Part shown: positions 11,481 to 22,382 of the stretch, piece after piece
Layout: each line of letters begins with the position of its first letter
Position numbering within the stretch: the stretch's first letter is position 1
Source: Zygnema cylindricum
Lineage: Eukaryota > Streptophyta > Zygnematophyceae > Zygnematales > Zygnemataceae
Direction: 5' to 3'
DNA length: 64,000 bases
Assembly (NCBI GenBank): GCA_037447655.1
Contig: JBBHKE010003004.1
Span: 248,001-312,000 of the forward strand
Notes under the pieces: model-generated
What the model saw: the letters and a program-made list of their open reading frames with translations, nothing else
What the model was told of the DNA's origin: nothing
Database searches by the model: none
Translations under genes and position numbers: made by a program

Positions 11481-12305
11481 CAATGTAAGATTAACAATCG
11501 CAATTGAAAAAAAAAATGTATTGGAAAAACTAAAGAGTAACATTTTCTTTTTAATTTTACCCTAAGATTATAAAGGAACTGAGATTCCACTGTTCATTGT
11601 TTCCCACAACTTCTTGGCGTTCAAGGTCTAGACAAAAATGTTCGTCCTTGGAATAGGCTCTTAGTTTTACAGACATAACCTTTGAAAGCAAGTCCATTCC
11701 AATATTGCAGTAATAACAAACTGCAATGATGTACTAAAACTGCTATGGATTGAAACGTGTCCCCTAGTATATTGTTTAGACATCCGTACAAGCAAGGATA
11801 GGTTGTAGACAACAGATTTTATCGACGAGAGGGGCGGAGCAAAAGTGAAAGAGAGAGTTCTGTAGGAGTAGGACGAAAGCTTCTTACACAAACTTAGAAA
11901 GTAGATAGGAAACAACAAAGTCACAGGTAAGATAGTTCTAAACACTTGAATATAAGTATTATTCCTCTTTCACTTAATGTGACACCGATGTAAAACAAAA
12001 TAAATATGGTTTGAGATTCTAGGTAAACTATAAAAACGGGCTTAATCACCATGTAGTTGAAACCCGCTCTTTTCCCAATAATGCTTTAAGTGCCAACTTT
12101 TTCTAATCGATCCCTCTCCTCCCTCCTCATTTTCCTTTCAAACCATCCTCACTTAAGCAACAATCACATATACACACTATAAGCCAAAAGGGGTGTAAAG
12201 AAGTTAACAATCCAATAACAACCCCCACTTCTACTCCTCTTTATCCCACCAGCTTGATTACCTGGAAAACCGCTTGCAAGTTATCAAAATTGAGTCCAAC
12301 GTTCA
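11481..12305. other. Non-coding stretch, no gene seen
   Basis: Mixed-composition DNA between the pentamer array and the 3' LTR of element I. No transposase, LTR pair, RNA gene or convincing frame recognised. Confidence 0.45.
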
Positions 12306-13448
12306 TTTAATTCTATGGGGTCCATTCCCCAAAATAATTCGCAGATCTAAGAAAGCTTATCTAGATAGTGCCAACTCCAAGTTTATATAAACCCAAAGAA
12401 TTGACCCCTTGACAATCAGAACCCCATTACAACTTCACCCATGTGAAATAAGACTTTCTTTGTGCTCAGTTTCACCTGAGAATGCAAACTTAGAATATGA
12501 GTTTTGGATAACATTTAATACTTTGACTTTCCCTTAAAAATGCAGCCACCCTGGCATGCAAAAACTATGACCAACTACACCCTTGTGTAGCCTTGACTCC
12601 CTTGAGTCTGCTGCAAAATGAATCACTGAAAATGGTCCACTAATTGAGTTCAAATTAAATGGCAAAGTTTGCCTATTTATACTGATGCTCTCCGTAGAGA
12701 GGTGGCTACCTACCAAAATTATTCTAAGTCCTAAATCTCCTCTCTAAGCTCCCTAGTACAGAGGTACGGACCAATCGTAAGAGTATACCTTACAAGAAAG
12801 TACATGTATCGTCGAAATTTCTGTACGGAAAATGTACGACATTGCCAAAATGTGACATTTTGAACATCCGAATTATCATCTCGCATTCTGGAAATCTGAC
12901 AATCCTCCCGGATCCTGCCACATGTCATCCGGAGTGGCGATGCCCGAAAACGTGAAGTCGTCCACTACGGAATCCCGGCTCGCACCACGGCCGTTCAATG
13001 AAGATTGACATTTAATATTGTTACGCTAATTCTTTGCAATCCGGAATTCGTGCGATCTAATGCGTTCCGTGAACAGGCCGTCCTGTAACCAATTAAATAA
13101 AACATATTGCCTATACAGGTTTATATAATTATCGTACCCTATATTGTTTAGCACTGATCTTTAGAATATAGGATAAAACTATCGGCTATCGGATTTTTGA
13201 CCTACATCAGGTAGTAGGATCAAATCCTGGGTCCGTCAAAGACACTTTTGGTAAACCTACCAAATACTACAGCTTGTCTCTCTCTCTCTGGGCAGCATGG
13301 GCAGCCATGGCTCTAGCTTCTTCACCAACCTTCAATGACTGCGACAAGTGTTGGATTTGGAGAGTGGATCGAGAGGCAAGCTGCCTTTGCTGACTTCCTC
13401 TTATTGATTTTCCTTTATTCAGACCTAAAAAATACATACATTTCAACA
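12306..13448 (-). repeat. Element I 3' LTR
   Basis: About 1143 bp, starting TGTTGAAATG on the minus strand next to a polypurine tract. It aligns through its length with 21259-22382. Its terminal CA is changed to AA. It has an antisense tRNA-like stretch at about 13150-13240 with GGATCAAATCC. Confidence 0.82.
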
Positions 13449-13463
13449 CTCCCTTTATTTTCT
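13449..13463 (-). other. Polypurine tract of I
   Basis: Minus-strand AGAAAATAAAGGGAG immediately before the LTR start, the standard position. Confidence 0.75.
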
Positions 13464-13477
13464 AGTCTACTTTCCTT

Positions 13478-13602
13478 TCAACTCCTACCAAATACATTTT
13501 TTCTATTCTTTTTCTTCTTTCTTTTCTTCTCATAAATCTTTAAGGAAATAACCTCATATTCAAAAAGGTCAATTAGATGAGCTGAAATAAACAATGCATC
13601 TT
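13478..13602 (-). CDS. Element I novel ORF, 3' part
   Basis: Continuation of the frame that begins at 19964; the two parts were separated by insertion of element C at the duplicated GTTTA. It runs 125 bases to TGA at 13480-13478. It encodes QDALFISAHLIDLFEYEVIS and a strongly basic tail (KKRKKKKNRKN) that could be a nuclear or nucleic-acid-binding signal. No family recognised. The phase stays open across the junction when C and one target copy are removed. Confidence 0.55.
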
Positions 13603-13607
13603 GTTTA
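13603..13607. repeat. Target-site duplication GTTTA (left copy, element C)
   Basis: GTTTA flanks element C here and at 19481-19485. Confidence 0.93.
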
Positions 13608-13986
13608 TGTTGTTCTACAACCACCGGTGCAGGTGGAGGAGCAGCAGTAGTAGTAGAAGTAGACATGATACACTCTCAGAAGCTATCAAGAATCCTACCA
13701 AACAGCTGTTCTTAAGTGCTCACCAATTCTTATACAAGCATCCAAACCTCACAAAACTCTATCAGAATATAGAGTAGCATAAACACTGATAACTCCCAAA
13801 GTTATAGCACAATTGACTCGACAACACTCAAGATATAATACTCAGAAGTTTCCCAAAAACTGTTTGCAGTTTTACTACTTGGAAGTCTGGATACATCATG
13901 TGTTCTGAGTCCTAAGTCTTATACTAGTGTTGTACCGGCAATACCAGTGTACCTGAGAGGTACGTCAAGCTGCCAAGCTAATACTA

Positions 13987-14090
13987 AGCTACCACTGAGC
14001 TACCACTGAGCTACCACTAAGCTACCACTAAGCTACCATTGAGCTACCACTGAGCTACCCACTAAGTTACCACTAAGTTCCCACTAAGTT
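13987..14090. repeat. 11-bp minisatellite in LTR of C
   Basis: About nine tandem units of AGCTACCACTG/A. The 5' LTR has about seven at 19024-19111, so copy number changed after insertion. Confidence 0.88.
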
Positions 14091-14212
14091 GACTAGAATC
14101 GTATCTATCGCAGTTGTTGTGTCCTGTACAGAATAACATTAAGGATATCAGATGTTGCGTTGTCCGTACGGACCATATCAAATATAATCGTGTTTGCTTT
14201 GTCCTGTCTCTA

Positions 14213-14335
14213 ATGCAGCTTCGCTGCTGCGTTGCTCTGCTGTATAGCAGCTGCTTTGCTGTATAGCAGCTGCGCTGCTCTGTTGTATAGTAGCTGCGCT
14301 GCTTTGTCTGAAAAGTAGCTCCGCTGCTTTGAGGC
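14213..14335. repeat. CAGCTG-rich hairpin repeat in LTR of C
   Basis: Imperfect units of about 24 bp built on GCTGCTCTGCTGTATAGCAG; each can fold on itself. It lies close to the LTR start (U3). Expanded to about 19225-19450 in the 5' LTR, and also present in D. Confidence 0.82.
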
Positions 14336-14359
14336 TGAAAGCTTTCCAAAAAGACAACA

Positions 14360-14376
14360 CTCCCGTAAAGCTTTAG
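14360..14376 (-). other. Polypurine tract of C
   Basis: Minus-strand CTAAAGCTTTACGGGAG directly before the LTR TG. Confidence 0.7.
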
Positions 14377-14519
14377 ACTCAGTATCCCGCCGCAGCTGTG
14401 GTGATAAACTAGCGCAACATCGCAGCATAGCAATGTAGCAATTAGCAAGTCACCCAGTCCCACTACCTGACAATGGTGGATTTATCGTAGAGTGGCAGTA
14501 TAGCAGTGCAGCAATTCAA

Positions 14520-15990
14520 CTATTCACTAAATCCCATTGCGTCCTTACAATACTTCAGCTTAGGAGCAGGGAGGGCTTTAGTGAGCATATCAGCAATCAT
14601 TTTTGCATCTGGCAAATAACATTATTTAAGCACTCTAGAGAACACTTTTTCTCTTACAAAGTGTAATCGTACATCTATGTGCTTGCTTTTGAAGTGATAA
14701 CTCGGGTTAGAAGCAATAGCAATGGCAGCCTGGTTATCACACCAGATCAACTGTGGACCAACTTGCATGTATCCTAGTTCTTGTAATATGGATTTTACCC
14801 ATAAGAGTTTTTTCAGGGCCGAACTTGCTGCCATATATTCTGACTCCATTGTCGACTGTGCTGTAACCTTTTGAAGTTTGCTGCTCCAGCAGCAAGTACC
14901 GTTCCCAATTTGTAGAATGAATCCCGTGGTGGATTTTCGGCTTGGCATGTGGCCATAGCTTGCATCACTCCATGTTTGCAGCTTGACTTCTCCTCCCCCT
15001 AGAGTGAGTTTGAGATCTTTAGTTCCTACCAAATATCTTAAGACTCTCCTTGCTGCATCAAGATCAGATTTTCTCGGATTTTCTAGACTCCTGCTCAGTA
15101 CCCCGACTGCTGCAGCAATGTCGGACGGGTACAGTTCATGAAATATATTAAGCTTCCCACTATCTGTCTATAAGGTATTATTGTCATAGGATCATTCTCC
15201 CCTGACTCTAAATACTCGCTAACAATGACACCTGGTTCTGTCTCTTCTCCCTCTAACTTATGCCGAAACTCCATTGGAGTTAAACATCCTTTTGCCCCCC
15301 GCATTCCATACTCATCTAACATGTTTCCAATAGCCTCTTTTGGAGTCAATTATATTATTTTCTTATTTCTGTCCCTCTCTACCTGGATACCCAAAATATA
15401 TTTTGCCTCAGTGAGGTCTTTCATCTCGAACCATGAGTTTAAAGCAGTTTTGATTTTGTTAATTTCTGCCATTGATTTGCTAATTAATGGCAAATCATCT
15501 ACATATACTACTATATACACTATCCTATTTTCACCCTTTAGAACGTAGACAGAGTGATCAAAACTTATCCTTTGAAATCCTAGACTAGTCAAGAATTCAT
15601 CAAGCTTTATATTCCACTGTGTGGGGGCCTGTTTTAGGCTGTACAAAGATTTTAGTAACTTGCATACTAAGTGCTCTTTTCGTGGTTCCACATACTTTTC
15701 AGGCTGCTGCATGTAAATGGTCTCTTCTAGTTCTCCATGCAAAAAGGCCGTTTTAACATCCATCTGATGGATTTCCATATCTTTTATAGCAGCTAGGGAC
15801 ATCAAAATCCTAACTGTTGGAAATCTTACAACCAGAGAAAATGTTTCTTCAAAATCAATTCCTTCCTTTTGATTGTACCACTTCACCACAAGTCAAGCCT
15901 TATAGCGTTCAATGGTGTTATCGGGATTTAACATCACCTTGAATACCCATTTGCTGCCGATCCCTTTTCGGTCTGGAAGAAGGTCCACAA
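14520..15990 (-). pseudogene. pol: Element C RT-RNase H (broken)
   Basis: Minus strand. RT carries YVDD at 15494-15505 and LYSLKQAPTQWN. RNase H carries WSDASYG, SEYMAASSALKKL and CDNQAAIAIASNP. A stop before 15890, frame changes near 15350 and near 15100 and other lesions break it. The frame ends at 14520-14522 with a GFSE-type terminus, as in elements D, G and P (GLSE). Confidence 0.88.
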
Positions 15991-17880
15991 GCTCCCATGT
16001 TTGAGCCTCCATGATCGACTTCATTTCATCGTTTACCGCCTCAATCTAGTGTTGCCGCTTTGGTGATGAGAAGGCCTCTTGGATGGTCAAGGGCTCCCCT
16101 GAGACTGCCGAGTAGGCAAAGTGAGAGCTTTCTTGCAGGCGGCTGTTTGATCTTCTTCACCCCGGAAATTCAGAGGCTAAGATCGTCGGATGCCGCGCAT
16201 TGCGCTGATTGCGCTGATTGCGCTGGTTGCAATTCGTGTCTTGCTGATTGCGCTGGTTGCGATCCGTGTGTTCCTGATTGCGCTGTTGGTCCGTCTGGAC
16301 CCGAAGTTGGTGAGGAACTTGGAGAGAGTCTGACTCTGGAGTCATTACCAGAGTTTCTGGAATCTGCGCGACAATTTCTTGCATCCAATCTAAGATGACA
16401 TACTCTTGTAATTTTTGTTGCTTTTGCTGCTCTGTCATTTGAAATAAATCTATAGATTCTAGCTCATCTTTAACAATGATGTTTCTTGCTACAACTATTT
16501 TCTGCATTTCAAACACAAAGACTCTATAACCTTTTGAGTGATCATCATAACCTAACACAATACCTAGTAATCCCTTCGGTTCCATTTTCCATCTATTTGT
16601 AAACGTATCCAATATAAAGCATTGACAACCAAAGACCTTGAAATGGCTAACATCTGGTTTGCTACCTATCCAGATTTCGTAGGGAGTTGTTTCTACCGAT
16701 CTTGATCATATCCTATTTTTAATAAAAACTGCACAGTTTAGAGCCTCAGCCCACAATTTTGGATCAACAGTTTTATCTGCGAGCATAAACCTAGAGCTTT
16801 CCGTGAGAGTTCTATTCAGCCTTTCCGACACCCCATTTTGTTCCAGTGATTATGGAACAGTCAATAAATTACTAATGCCTTCCTGGAGTAAAAAGGTTTC
16901 AAATTTTTTCGATGTATATTCACCACCATTGTTCGATCTGAGCTGCAAAATAGATGAATTATGAAGTTTTTCAGCCCATGCTTTATAGTGTTAGAAGTGA
17001 CCAAACACTTCACTCTTCTCCTTCATGAAGTAAACTTTTGTAAACGTGGAGAAATCATCTGTGAAGGTGACCATAAATTTCATCCCTCCAGCAGATGGAA
17101 CCTTCGCCGGACCAAAGACATTCGAATGAATTTGTTGTAAAAGTTTCGTGGACCGATGCTCAGACTCCTTAGGAAATGGCAATCTGTGGATTTTGCCTAA
17201 CGCCCAACCATCGCAAGTTTTGACTGGTCCATCTGTGATTGATACACCCTGTATTTTTCCACCAACCATTTTCCTCAAACTATCATAATTAACATGGCCT
17301 AATATTTTATGCCACAACTCATTTGAGTGCAAAACACCGGAGTACAAGACATCATTCTCCTTTGTATTAGCCATATCCATGCGATACATCTTGCTACTAT
17401 CTCTAGTACCTATAACCGCAACCTTGCCATTTTTGCTAACAACCTGCCGACCATTTTTCAAATTAACCTCAAAGCCTTTGCTCTCTACCAACGACGTAGA
17501 AAACAGATTTTTCTTAAAGTCAGGCACAAATAAGACATTGTGAAGAGTCCTTTCAATTGCTTTTCCTTCTACATCAACTAGTAAGGACACATCACCCACA
17601 GCACGAGTTTGGACACTCATTCCACAAGCATAATAAATATTTTTCTCCGGCGTTGCTTTCAGATTTTTTAAGATGGTCTTGTTCCAACACATGTGGGCTG
17701 ACGCTCCTGTATCCATTATCCATTCGGGGTCCTTCGGGCCCTCCATTGCAACCGCCATAGCGAATAGATCCGTATCGTCCTCCGTAGAAACCGTCAAAGT
17801 CTCGTCTTGGAGAGACGATGAAGCCGAAAATGGTGCATTTCCACGAGGTGTAGTCCCCGTGAAGCCTTTGTAAAACTGGC
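15991..17880 (-). pseudogene. pol: Element C protease-integrase-linker (broken)
   Basis: Protease WIMDTGASAHMC keeps D-T-G (about 17685-17725). Integrase zinc domain has HKILGH, but CDGWALGK lacks the second cysteine of CxxC (element D has CDGCALGK). The core keeps FTDDFS; stops follow near 16990 and 16850. The linker at 16157-16400 is rich in Asn, Gln and Arg because of a short tandem repeat. Confidence 0.86.
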
Positions 17881-18715
17881 TTTGTTGCCATCCCGGCCGG
17901 TATAAACCTGTATCGTTAGATTTTTTAAGCTTAGGACAAAATTTGTATCCATGACCTCTCTCACTACAATAAAAGCATGCATTGTTGGATTGTCTATTTC
18001 CACCTTGATTAAAATGTCTGAACTGATTAAATTGATTCCTTTGCTGAGTAAACTGGCCTTTTCTCTCAAAGTCTGAATTAAAAGCTTCTACTTGCTCAAC
18101 ATTGAGAATATTAGATGTAGCTTCCTCCTCCAGTAAAATATTGATGGCTAACTGTAAAGTCCAGCTAGCTTTATCTTTTTGTTTGAGCATGTCAGATGCT
18201 CCTTTCATACTACGAGGGAGACCCCTCATGAGCAATGCTGCCTGTTGAAAAGGAGGAAACACCCCACCCGCACAAGCATGTACATCTACAAGGATACGAA
18301 ATTTGTTAGAATATTCAGCCATTCTACCGCCAGTGTACTTATAGTCCCAAATTTTTCCAGCCAATAGAAGCTCTTCTTAGACATTCACCTTTTCATAATC
18401 ACTTTTAAGAGATTTCCAGATATCAACTGCTTTTTTCATCTTTATCCGAAACATAACTAAGTCCTCCGATATACAAAATTTCAGAATAGACCGAGCTTGC
18501 GTATTTTTCTTAGACCATGACGGATCAGATTCATCCAGCGAACCATCCAATATATCCAAAAGATTGACATTTTCAAAATGTGTTTCCACCATATCCGCCC
18601 AGTAAACATACTTATCCCCGGAAAAGATAGGAATTGTTGATGACATGCCCATAACCTGTTGTTCTACAACCTCTGGTGCAGGTGGAGGAGCAGGAGTAGT
18701 ACTAGTAGTAGACAT
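17880..18715 (-). pseudogene. gag: Element C gag (one nonsense codon, frameshift)
   Basis: ATG at 18713-18715 lies inside the 5' LTR. The frame crosses the primer site as QVMG and continues SSTIPIFSGDKYVYWADMVE, a typical copia gag start. A TAA near 18376 replaces a glutamine kept in element D. The zinc knuckle CFYCSERGHGYKFC is intact near 17945-17990. A frame change follows near 17890. Confidence 0.88.
18647..18656 (-). other. Primer-binding site of C (half-tRNA iMet type, 10 nt)
   Basis: Minus-strand GGTTATGGGC directly after the LTR CA; the match to the initiator tRNA anticodon arm stops after 10 nt. Confidence 0.7.
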
Positions 18716-19480
18716 GATACACTCTCAGAAGCTATCATTAATCCTAGCAAACAGCTGTTCTTAAGTGCTCACCAATTCTTATACAAGCATCCAAACCTCA
18801 CAACACTCTATCAGAATATAGAGTATCATAAACAGTGATAACTCCCGAAGTTATAGCACAATTGACCTAACAACACTCAAGATATAATACTCAGAAGTTT
18901 CCCAAAAACTATGTGCAGTTTTACTACCTGGAAGTCTGGATACATAATATGTTATGAGTCCTAAGTCTTATACTTGTGTTGAACTGGCAACATTTGTGTA
19001 CTTGAGAGGTACGTCCAACCACCAAGCTACCACTAATCTGTCAAGCTACCATTGAGCTATCACTAAGCTACCACTGAGCTACCACTAAGCTACCACTGAG
19101 TTCCCACTAAGTTGACTAGAATCGTATCTATCGCAGTTGCTCTATCCTGTACAAAATCACATTAAGAATATCAGAGGTTGCGTTGTCCGTACGGACAATA
19201 TCAAATATAATCGTGGTTGCCTTGTCCTGTCGGCTACGCTGCTCTGCTGCTGCGTTGTTATCTTGCTGCGCTGCTCTACTGTATAGCTGCTGCTCTGCTG
19301 TATAGCAGCTGCTTTGCTGTATAGCAGCTGCTCTGCTGTATAGCACCTGCTCTGCTATATATCAGCTGCCTTGCTCTGTTGTATTGCAGCTGCGCTGCTT
19401 TGTCTGTATAGTCGCTGCGCTGCTTTGTCTGTAAAGCAGCTGCGCTGCTCTGAGACTGAAAGCTTTCCAAAAAGACAACA
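18657..19480 (-). repeat. Element C 5' LTR
   Basis: 824 bp, TGTTGTCTTTTTGG... on the minus strand. Longer than the 3' LTR mainly through the expanded CAGCTG hairpin array. It includes the gag ATG. Confidence 0.93.
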
Positions 19481-19485
19481 GTTTA
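19481..19485. repeat. Target-site duplication GTTTA (right copy, element C)
   Basis: Pairs with 13603-13607. Confidence 0.93.
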
Positions 19486-19964
19486 TTACACATTTTATTT
19501 AGCATCTCACTTTTCATAAATCTAAGCAAAGATTTAATCCACCTCATCTCTTTTCTATCCAAACAAAAACCGATTTCCCCCTTGCAATTAAAACAGCCAG
19601 CCCTATCTCCAATCTGCACCACACACTCAAATGCTAACCTTTTTAAAGGCACACCTTCATAAACGGCATCACTCCCATTAGTGATGTCAAAACCATTATC
19701 CCCCAAATATATCCTTAAATGAAGAGTCCCCACTAAGTCCCTCCTAAAATCTACATATTCCGTACTCATATTTTTACCCATGATATTCACCCCATTTTCT
19801 GAACTTTCCTCACTCTCTCCCATGGAATTCTTTCCACTATCACTTTCTGATTTTATTCCAAATAAATATTTCTCCTCCCCTAAACCTTTCATTAAATATT
19901 TTTCTTCTCCCTTATCCTTTAAAACCCCCTCTAGTTTTACTTCTCCCTTTTCCTCAGAATCCAT
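19486..19964 (-). CDS. Element I novel ORF, 5' part (unknown function)
   Basis: From ATG at 19962-19964 the frame stays open to the C insertion and continues at 13602-13478, 202 codons in all. The N-terminal third is acidic and repetitive (two GEEKYL units, runs of Ser/Glu). The middle (about residues 75-145) looks globular, with FRRDLVGTLHLRIYLGDNGF and CFNCKGEIGFC. The C-terminus is very basic. It has none of the copia pol motifs and sits where protease should start, just after the gag zinc-knuckle region. It could be a captured host fragment or a lineage-specific extra ORF. It is open while the neighbouring gag has stops. Confidence 0.55.
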
Positions 19965-20360
19965 TTAAGTCTCCCTATCCGACTAGTTTTCTCTTTCCCA
20001 TATATCTATAAAATTAACCTCATTATTTCTAACTCCTTGAAGTATCTCCTTTCCCTTTACTTCCCTTATAACTCCAAGAGCACATTGTTGCTTTCGTGGA
20101 ATTTCTGTGTACTTTTCTCTCTTCTCCATTCTACCAAAGTGAATAAGCTCCAAATTTTCTTCATCGTCTTTAACCCCTTTCCCTTCTTCCTCCTCATTCA
20201 CATACCAACTTCTAAGTTGTTCCAAACAAAGACACTCATTCATATAGTGACCCGGTTTCCTACAAGCGAAGCAAACCCTTTTTTTCAAAGCTTCCCTTTC
20301 TTTTCCTCTCCCTCTCTTTCCATTGAAGTTCCGATAAGGTTAACCTTTGTCTTTCTTACT

Positions 20361-20459
20361 CTCATCACGCTTCCACTCCCCACCGGCGTTCTTCTCATCA
20401 CGCTTCCGCTCGTTACCGCCATTCTTCTCATCACGCTTCCGCCAGTCACCACCAGCGGT
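20361..20459. repeat. 33-bp tandem repeat in I gag
   Basis: Three units of about 33 bp starting CTCATCACGCTTCC at 20361, 20394 and 20427; on the coding strand they give repeated KRDEKNGG-like blocks before the zinc knuckle. Confidence 0.85.
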
Positions 20460-21243
20460 AAATGCATTCACCTTGGTACTTCCCCTTCGAAGCTCCAAAG
20501 TGCTTTCCCTCACAAGAATTATCCCCATGGTAATGCTCCGAGTCCATGAGAAGCCATCCATTCCCTATATACACTAAATGATATCTTCGTACTCATATGG
20601 AAGTTTCATGATTAGTGTATTAATCTTTCTCTCCTCAGATTTTACATATCCCGCATTAGCAAGCTCAACATATAACGCAACAATATCATTGCAAAACTCT
20701 ATCATGCTACCGCCCTTATAAACATAGGCCTTTATTTCCTGTTTTACTAACTTCTGCCTCTGTATAGTCTCACTCTTATAAATCTCAATTAGTGTTTCCC
20801 AAATTTCCGAAGACTTGGTTAGATTTAAAAGAATGATAGCTATGGACTTAGACACATATCTAAGCATGAAATGTTTTGCTATAGTGTTTTAATATTCTCA
20901 AATTTTCTTGTCATTTTCTTCATTTTTAAGTTTTGTTATAACCTCCACAAGTGGAACCATAGCCATGAGCCTAGCTCCCCTCACCATCGGTGTCCTTTTA
21001 TCCTTCTCCCTTACTTCCCCTTCCAAGGTAATGATTTTCCTTTCAGCTTCAGTTGCATCCTTACTCCGGTTGGTTTTCTCGAAAGCCCTAGATGATTCTC
21101 CATAGTGAGTTCCTCGAAAGCTTGGTGGCTGACACCTCACTTGTCCCAAAACAATTCCCCATAAGTGCTTTTCGAAAAACAATCCCTCTATCGTGAACTT
21201 CTAATAAGTGAAGCGTGTTTCATCAAACAAAGGCACCCTAGAT

Positions 21244-21258
21244 GGTGAGCCCATAACC
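21244..21258 (-). other. Primer-binding site of I (half-tRNA iMet type)
   Basis: Minus-strand GGTTATGGGCTCACC, one mismatch to the 15-nt site of A, B and K. Confidence 0.75.
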
Positions 21259-22382
21259 TGTAATGCTCTGGGGTCCATTCCCCCACAGAATTTGCACGTC
21301 CAAGGAAGCTTATCTAGATAGTGCCGACTCCAAGTTTATATAAACCCAAATGATTGACCCGTTGACAATCAGAACCCCATTTTGACTTCACCCCTGTGAA
21401 ATAAGACTTTATGTGTGCTCAGTTTCACCTCAAAATGCAAAGTTAGAATATGAGTTTTGGATAACATTTCACACTTTGACTTTCCCTTGGAAATGCAACC
21501 GCCCTGGCAGAAAAAAACTTTGACCGACTACAACCTTGTGTAGCCTTGACTCCCTTAAGTTTGTAGCAAAAAGAATCACTAAAAATGGTCCTTTGAGTGA
21601 GTTGTAATTAAGTGGCAAAGTTTGCCTATTTATACAGATGCTCTTTGGAAGAGTGGTGGCTACCTACCAGAATCATTTTAAGTCCTAAAACCCCTCTCTA
21701 AGCTCCATAGTAATGAGGTACGGACTTATTGCAAGAAAGTACCATACAAGAATGTACAGGTAGCGTCGTACTTTTTGTACACTTGATGTACAACATCGCC
21801 AAGATGTGACATTTGTCACATCCATAATTGTCATCTCGCGTTCTAGAATTCTTGCAATCCTCTTGGATCTTGCCACGTGTCATCTAGAGTGGCGATGCGT
21901 GAAAACGTGAATTCGTCCACTACAGAATCCCGGCTCGCACCACGGCCGATTGATGAAGATTGACATTTAATATTGGATGTCTAAATAAAATATCGTTTTG
22001 TTAATTCCGTGCTGTTCGGAATCGGTGCGATCTAATGCGTTTTTTTGTACAAGCCGTCGCGTAATTAGTTAAATGAAACATATTGTGCGTTCAAGTTTAT
22101 ATAATTATAATATCTATATTGTCTAGTATTGATCCTACACAATAGGATAAAGCTACCGGCTATCGGATTCTTCACGTACGGGAGGTACAAGGATCAAATC
22201 TTGGGTCCGTCAAAGACACTTTTAGTAAACCTTCCAAATACTACAGCCTGTACTACAGCCTGTCGCTCTCTCTACGCAGCATGGGCAGCCATGGCTGTGG
22301 CTTCCTCTCAAACTTTCATTGGCTGCGACAAGTGTGGGGGTTTGGAGAGTGGATCGAGAGGTAGGCTGCATACATTTCAACA
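21259..22382 (-). repeat. Element I 5' LTR
   Basis: 1124 bp, TGTTGAAATGTATG... on the minus strand, ending CA at the primer site. It carries a five-GTAC cluster (about 21717-21800), an antisense tRNA-like stretch (about 22128-22213) and the gag ATG. Confidence 0.82.

Larger units (their letters stand above)
13608..14359 (-). repeat. Element C 3' LTR
   Basis: 752 bp. It ends inside what is the gag N-terminus in a 5' copy (MSTSTTTAAPPPAPVVVEQ at about 13611-13666). It contains an 11-bp minisatellite and a CAGCTG-rich hairpin array, both with fewer or differently arranged units than in the 824-bp 5' LTR. Confidence 0.93.
13608..19480 (-). mobile_element. Element C: full-length copia retrotransposon, defective
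   Basis: 5873 bp on the minus strand with TG...CA LTRs and 5-bp target duplication GTTTA. Order is LTR, 10-nt half-tRNA primer site, gag, protease, integrase, RT, RNase H, polypurine tract, LTR. It belongs to the same family as element D. A few nonsense mutations and frameshifts disable it. Confidence 0.95.
19983..21278 (-). pseudogene. gag: Element I gag (broken)
   Basis: ATG at 21276-21278 is in the LTR (MDPRAL), and the frame crosses the primer site as QVMGSPSRVPLF. Capsid-type helices follow (WETLIEIYKSETIQRQKLVKQ; YVYKGGSMIEFCNDIVALY) near 20640-20790. The zinc knuckle CFACRKPGHYMNEC is intact near 20235-20280. Stops occur near 21200, 20895, 20575 and 20340. It ends at a stop near 19983, just before the novel ORF. 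Confidence 0.83.
12306..22382 (-). mobile_element. Element I: pol-less copia-like element with gag and a novel ORF, split by element C
   Basis: Two related LTRs (12306-13448 and 21259-22382, both minus, roughly 85% alike by eye) flank about 1.9 kb of internal DNA once nested element C is subtracted. The total is about 4.2 kb. The internal part has the half-tRNA primer site, a decayed gag with an intact zinc knuckle, then an unrelated open frame, then a polypurine tract. No protease, integrase, RT or RNase H is present, so mobility would need enzymes in trans. The flanking pentamers GTTCA and GGTGA match at only 3 of 5 bases, so a target duplication is not proven. Confidence 0.75.

Noticed and set aside
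11154-11543. 129-codon open frame across the pentamer array
   Set aside because: The His/Ser/Thr-rich product is a by-product of the repeated TG pentamers and has no protein-like features.
13987-14090. CRISPR-like array
   Set aside because: The 11-bp units are contiguous without unique spacers and lie in a retrotransposon LTR of a eukaryote; it is a minisatellite.
16060-16398. Cysteine-rich plus-strand frame (repeated CADCAGC) as a secreted peptide gene
   Set aside because: It is the antisense of the Asn/Gln/Arg repeat in the copia linker, and the same artefact appears at 33203-33586 in element D.
20037-20549. 170-codon plus-strand frame over element I gag
   Set aside because: It is antisense to the recognisable gag zinc-knuckle region; its Phe/Leu/Pro-rich product reflects the complement of charged gag codons.
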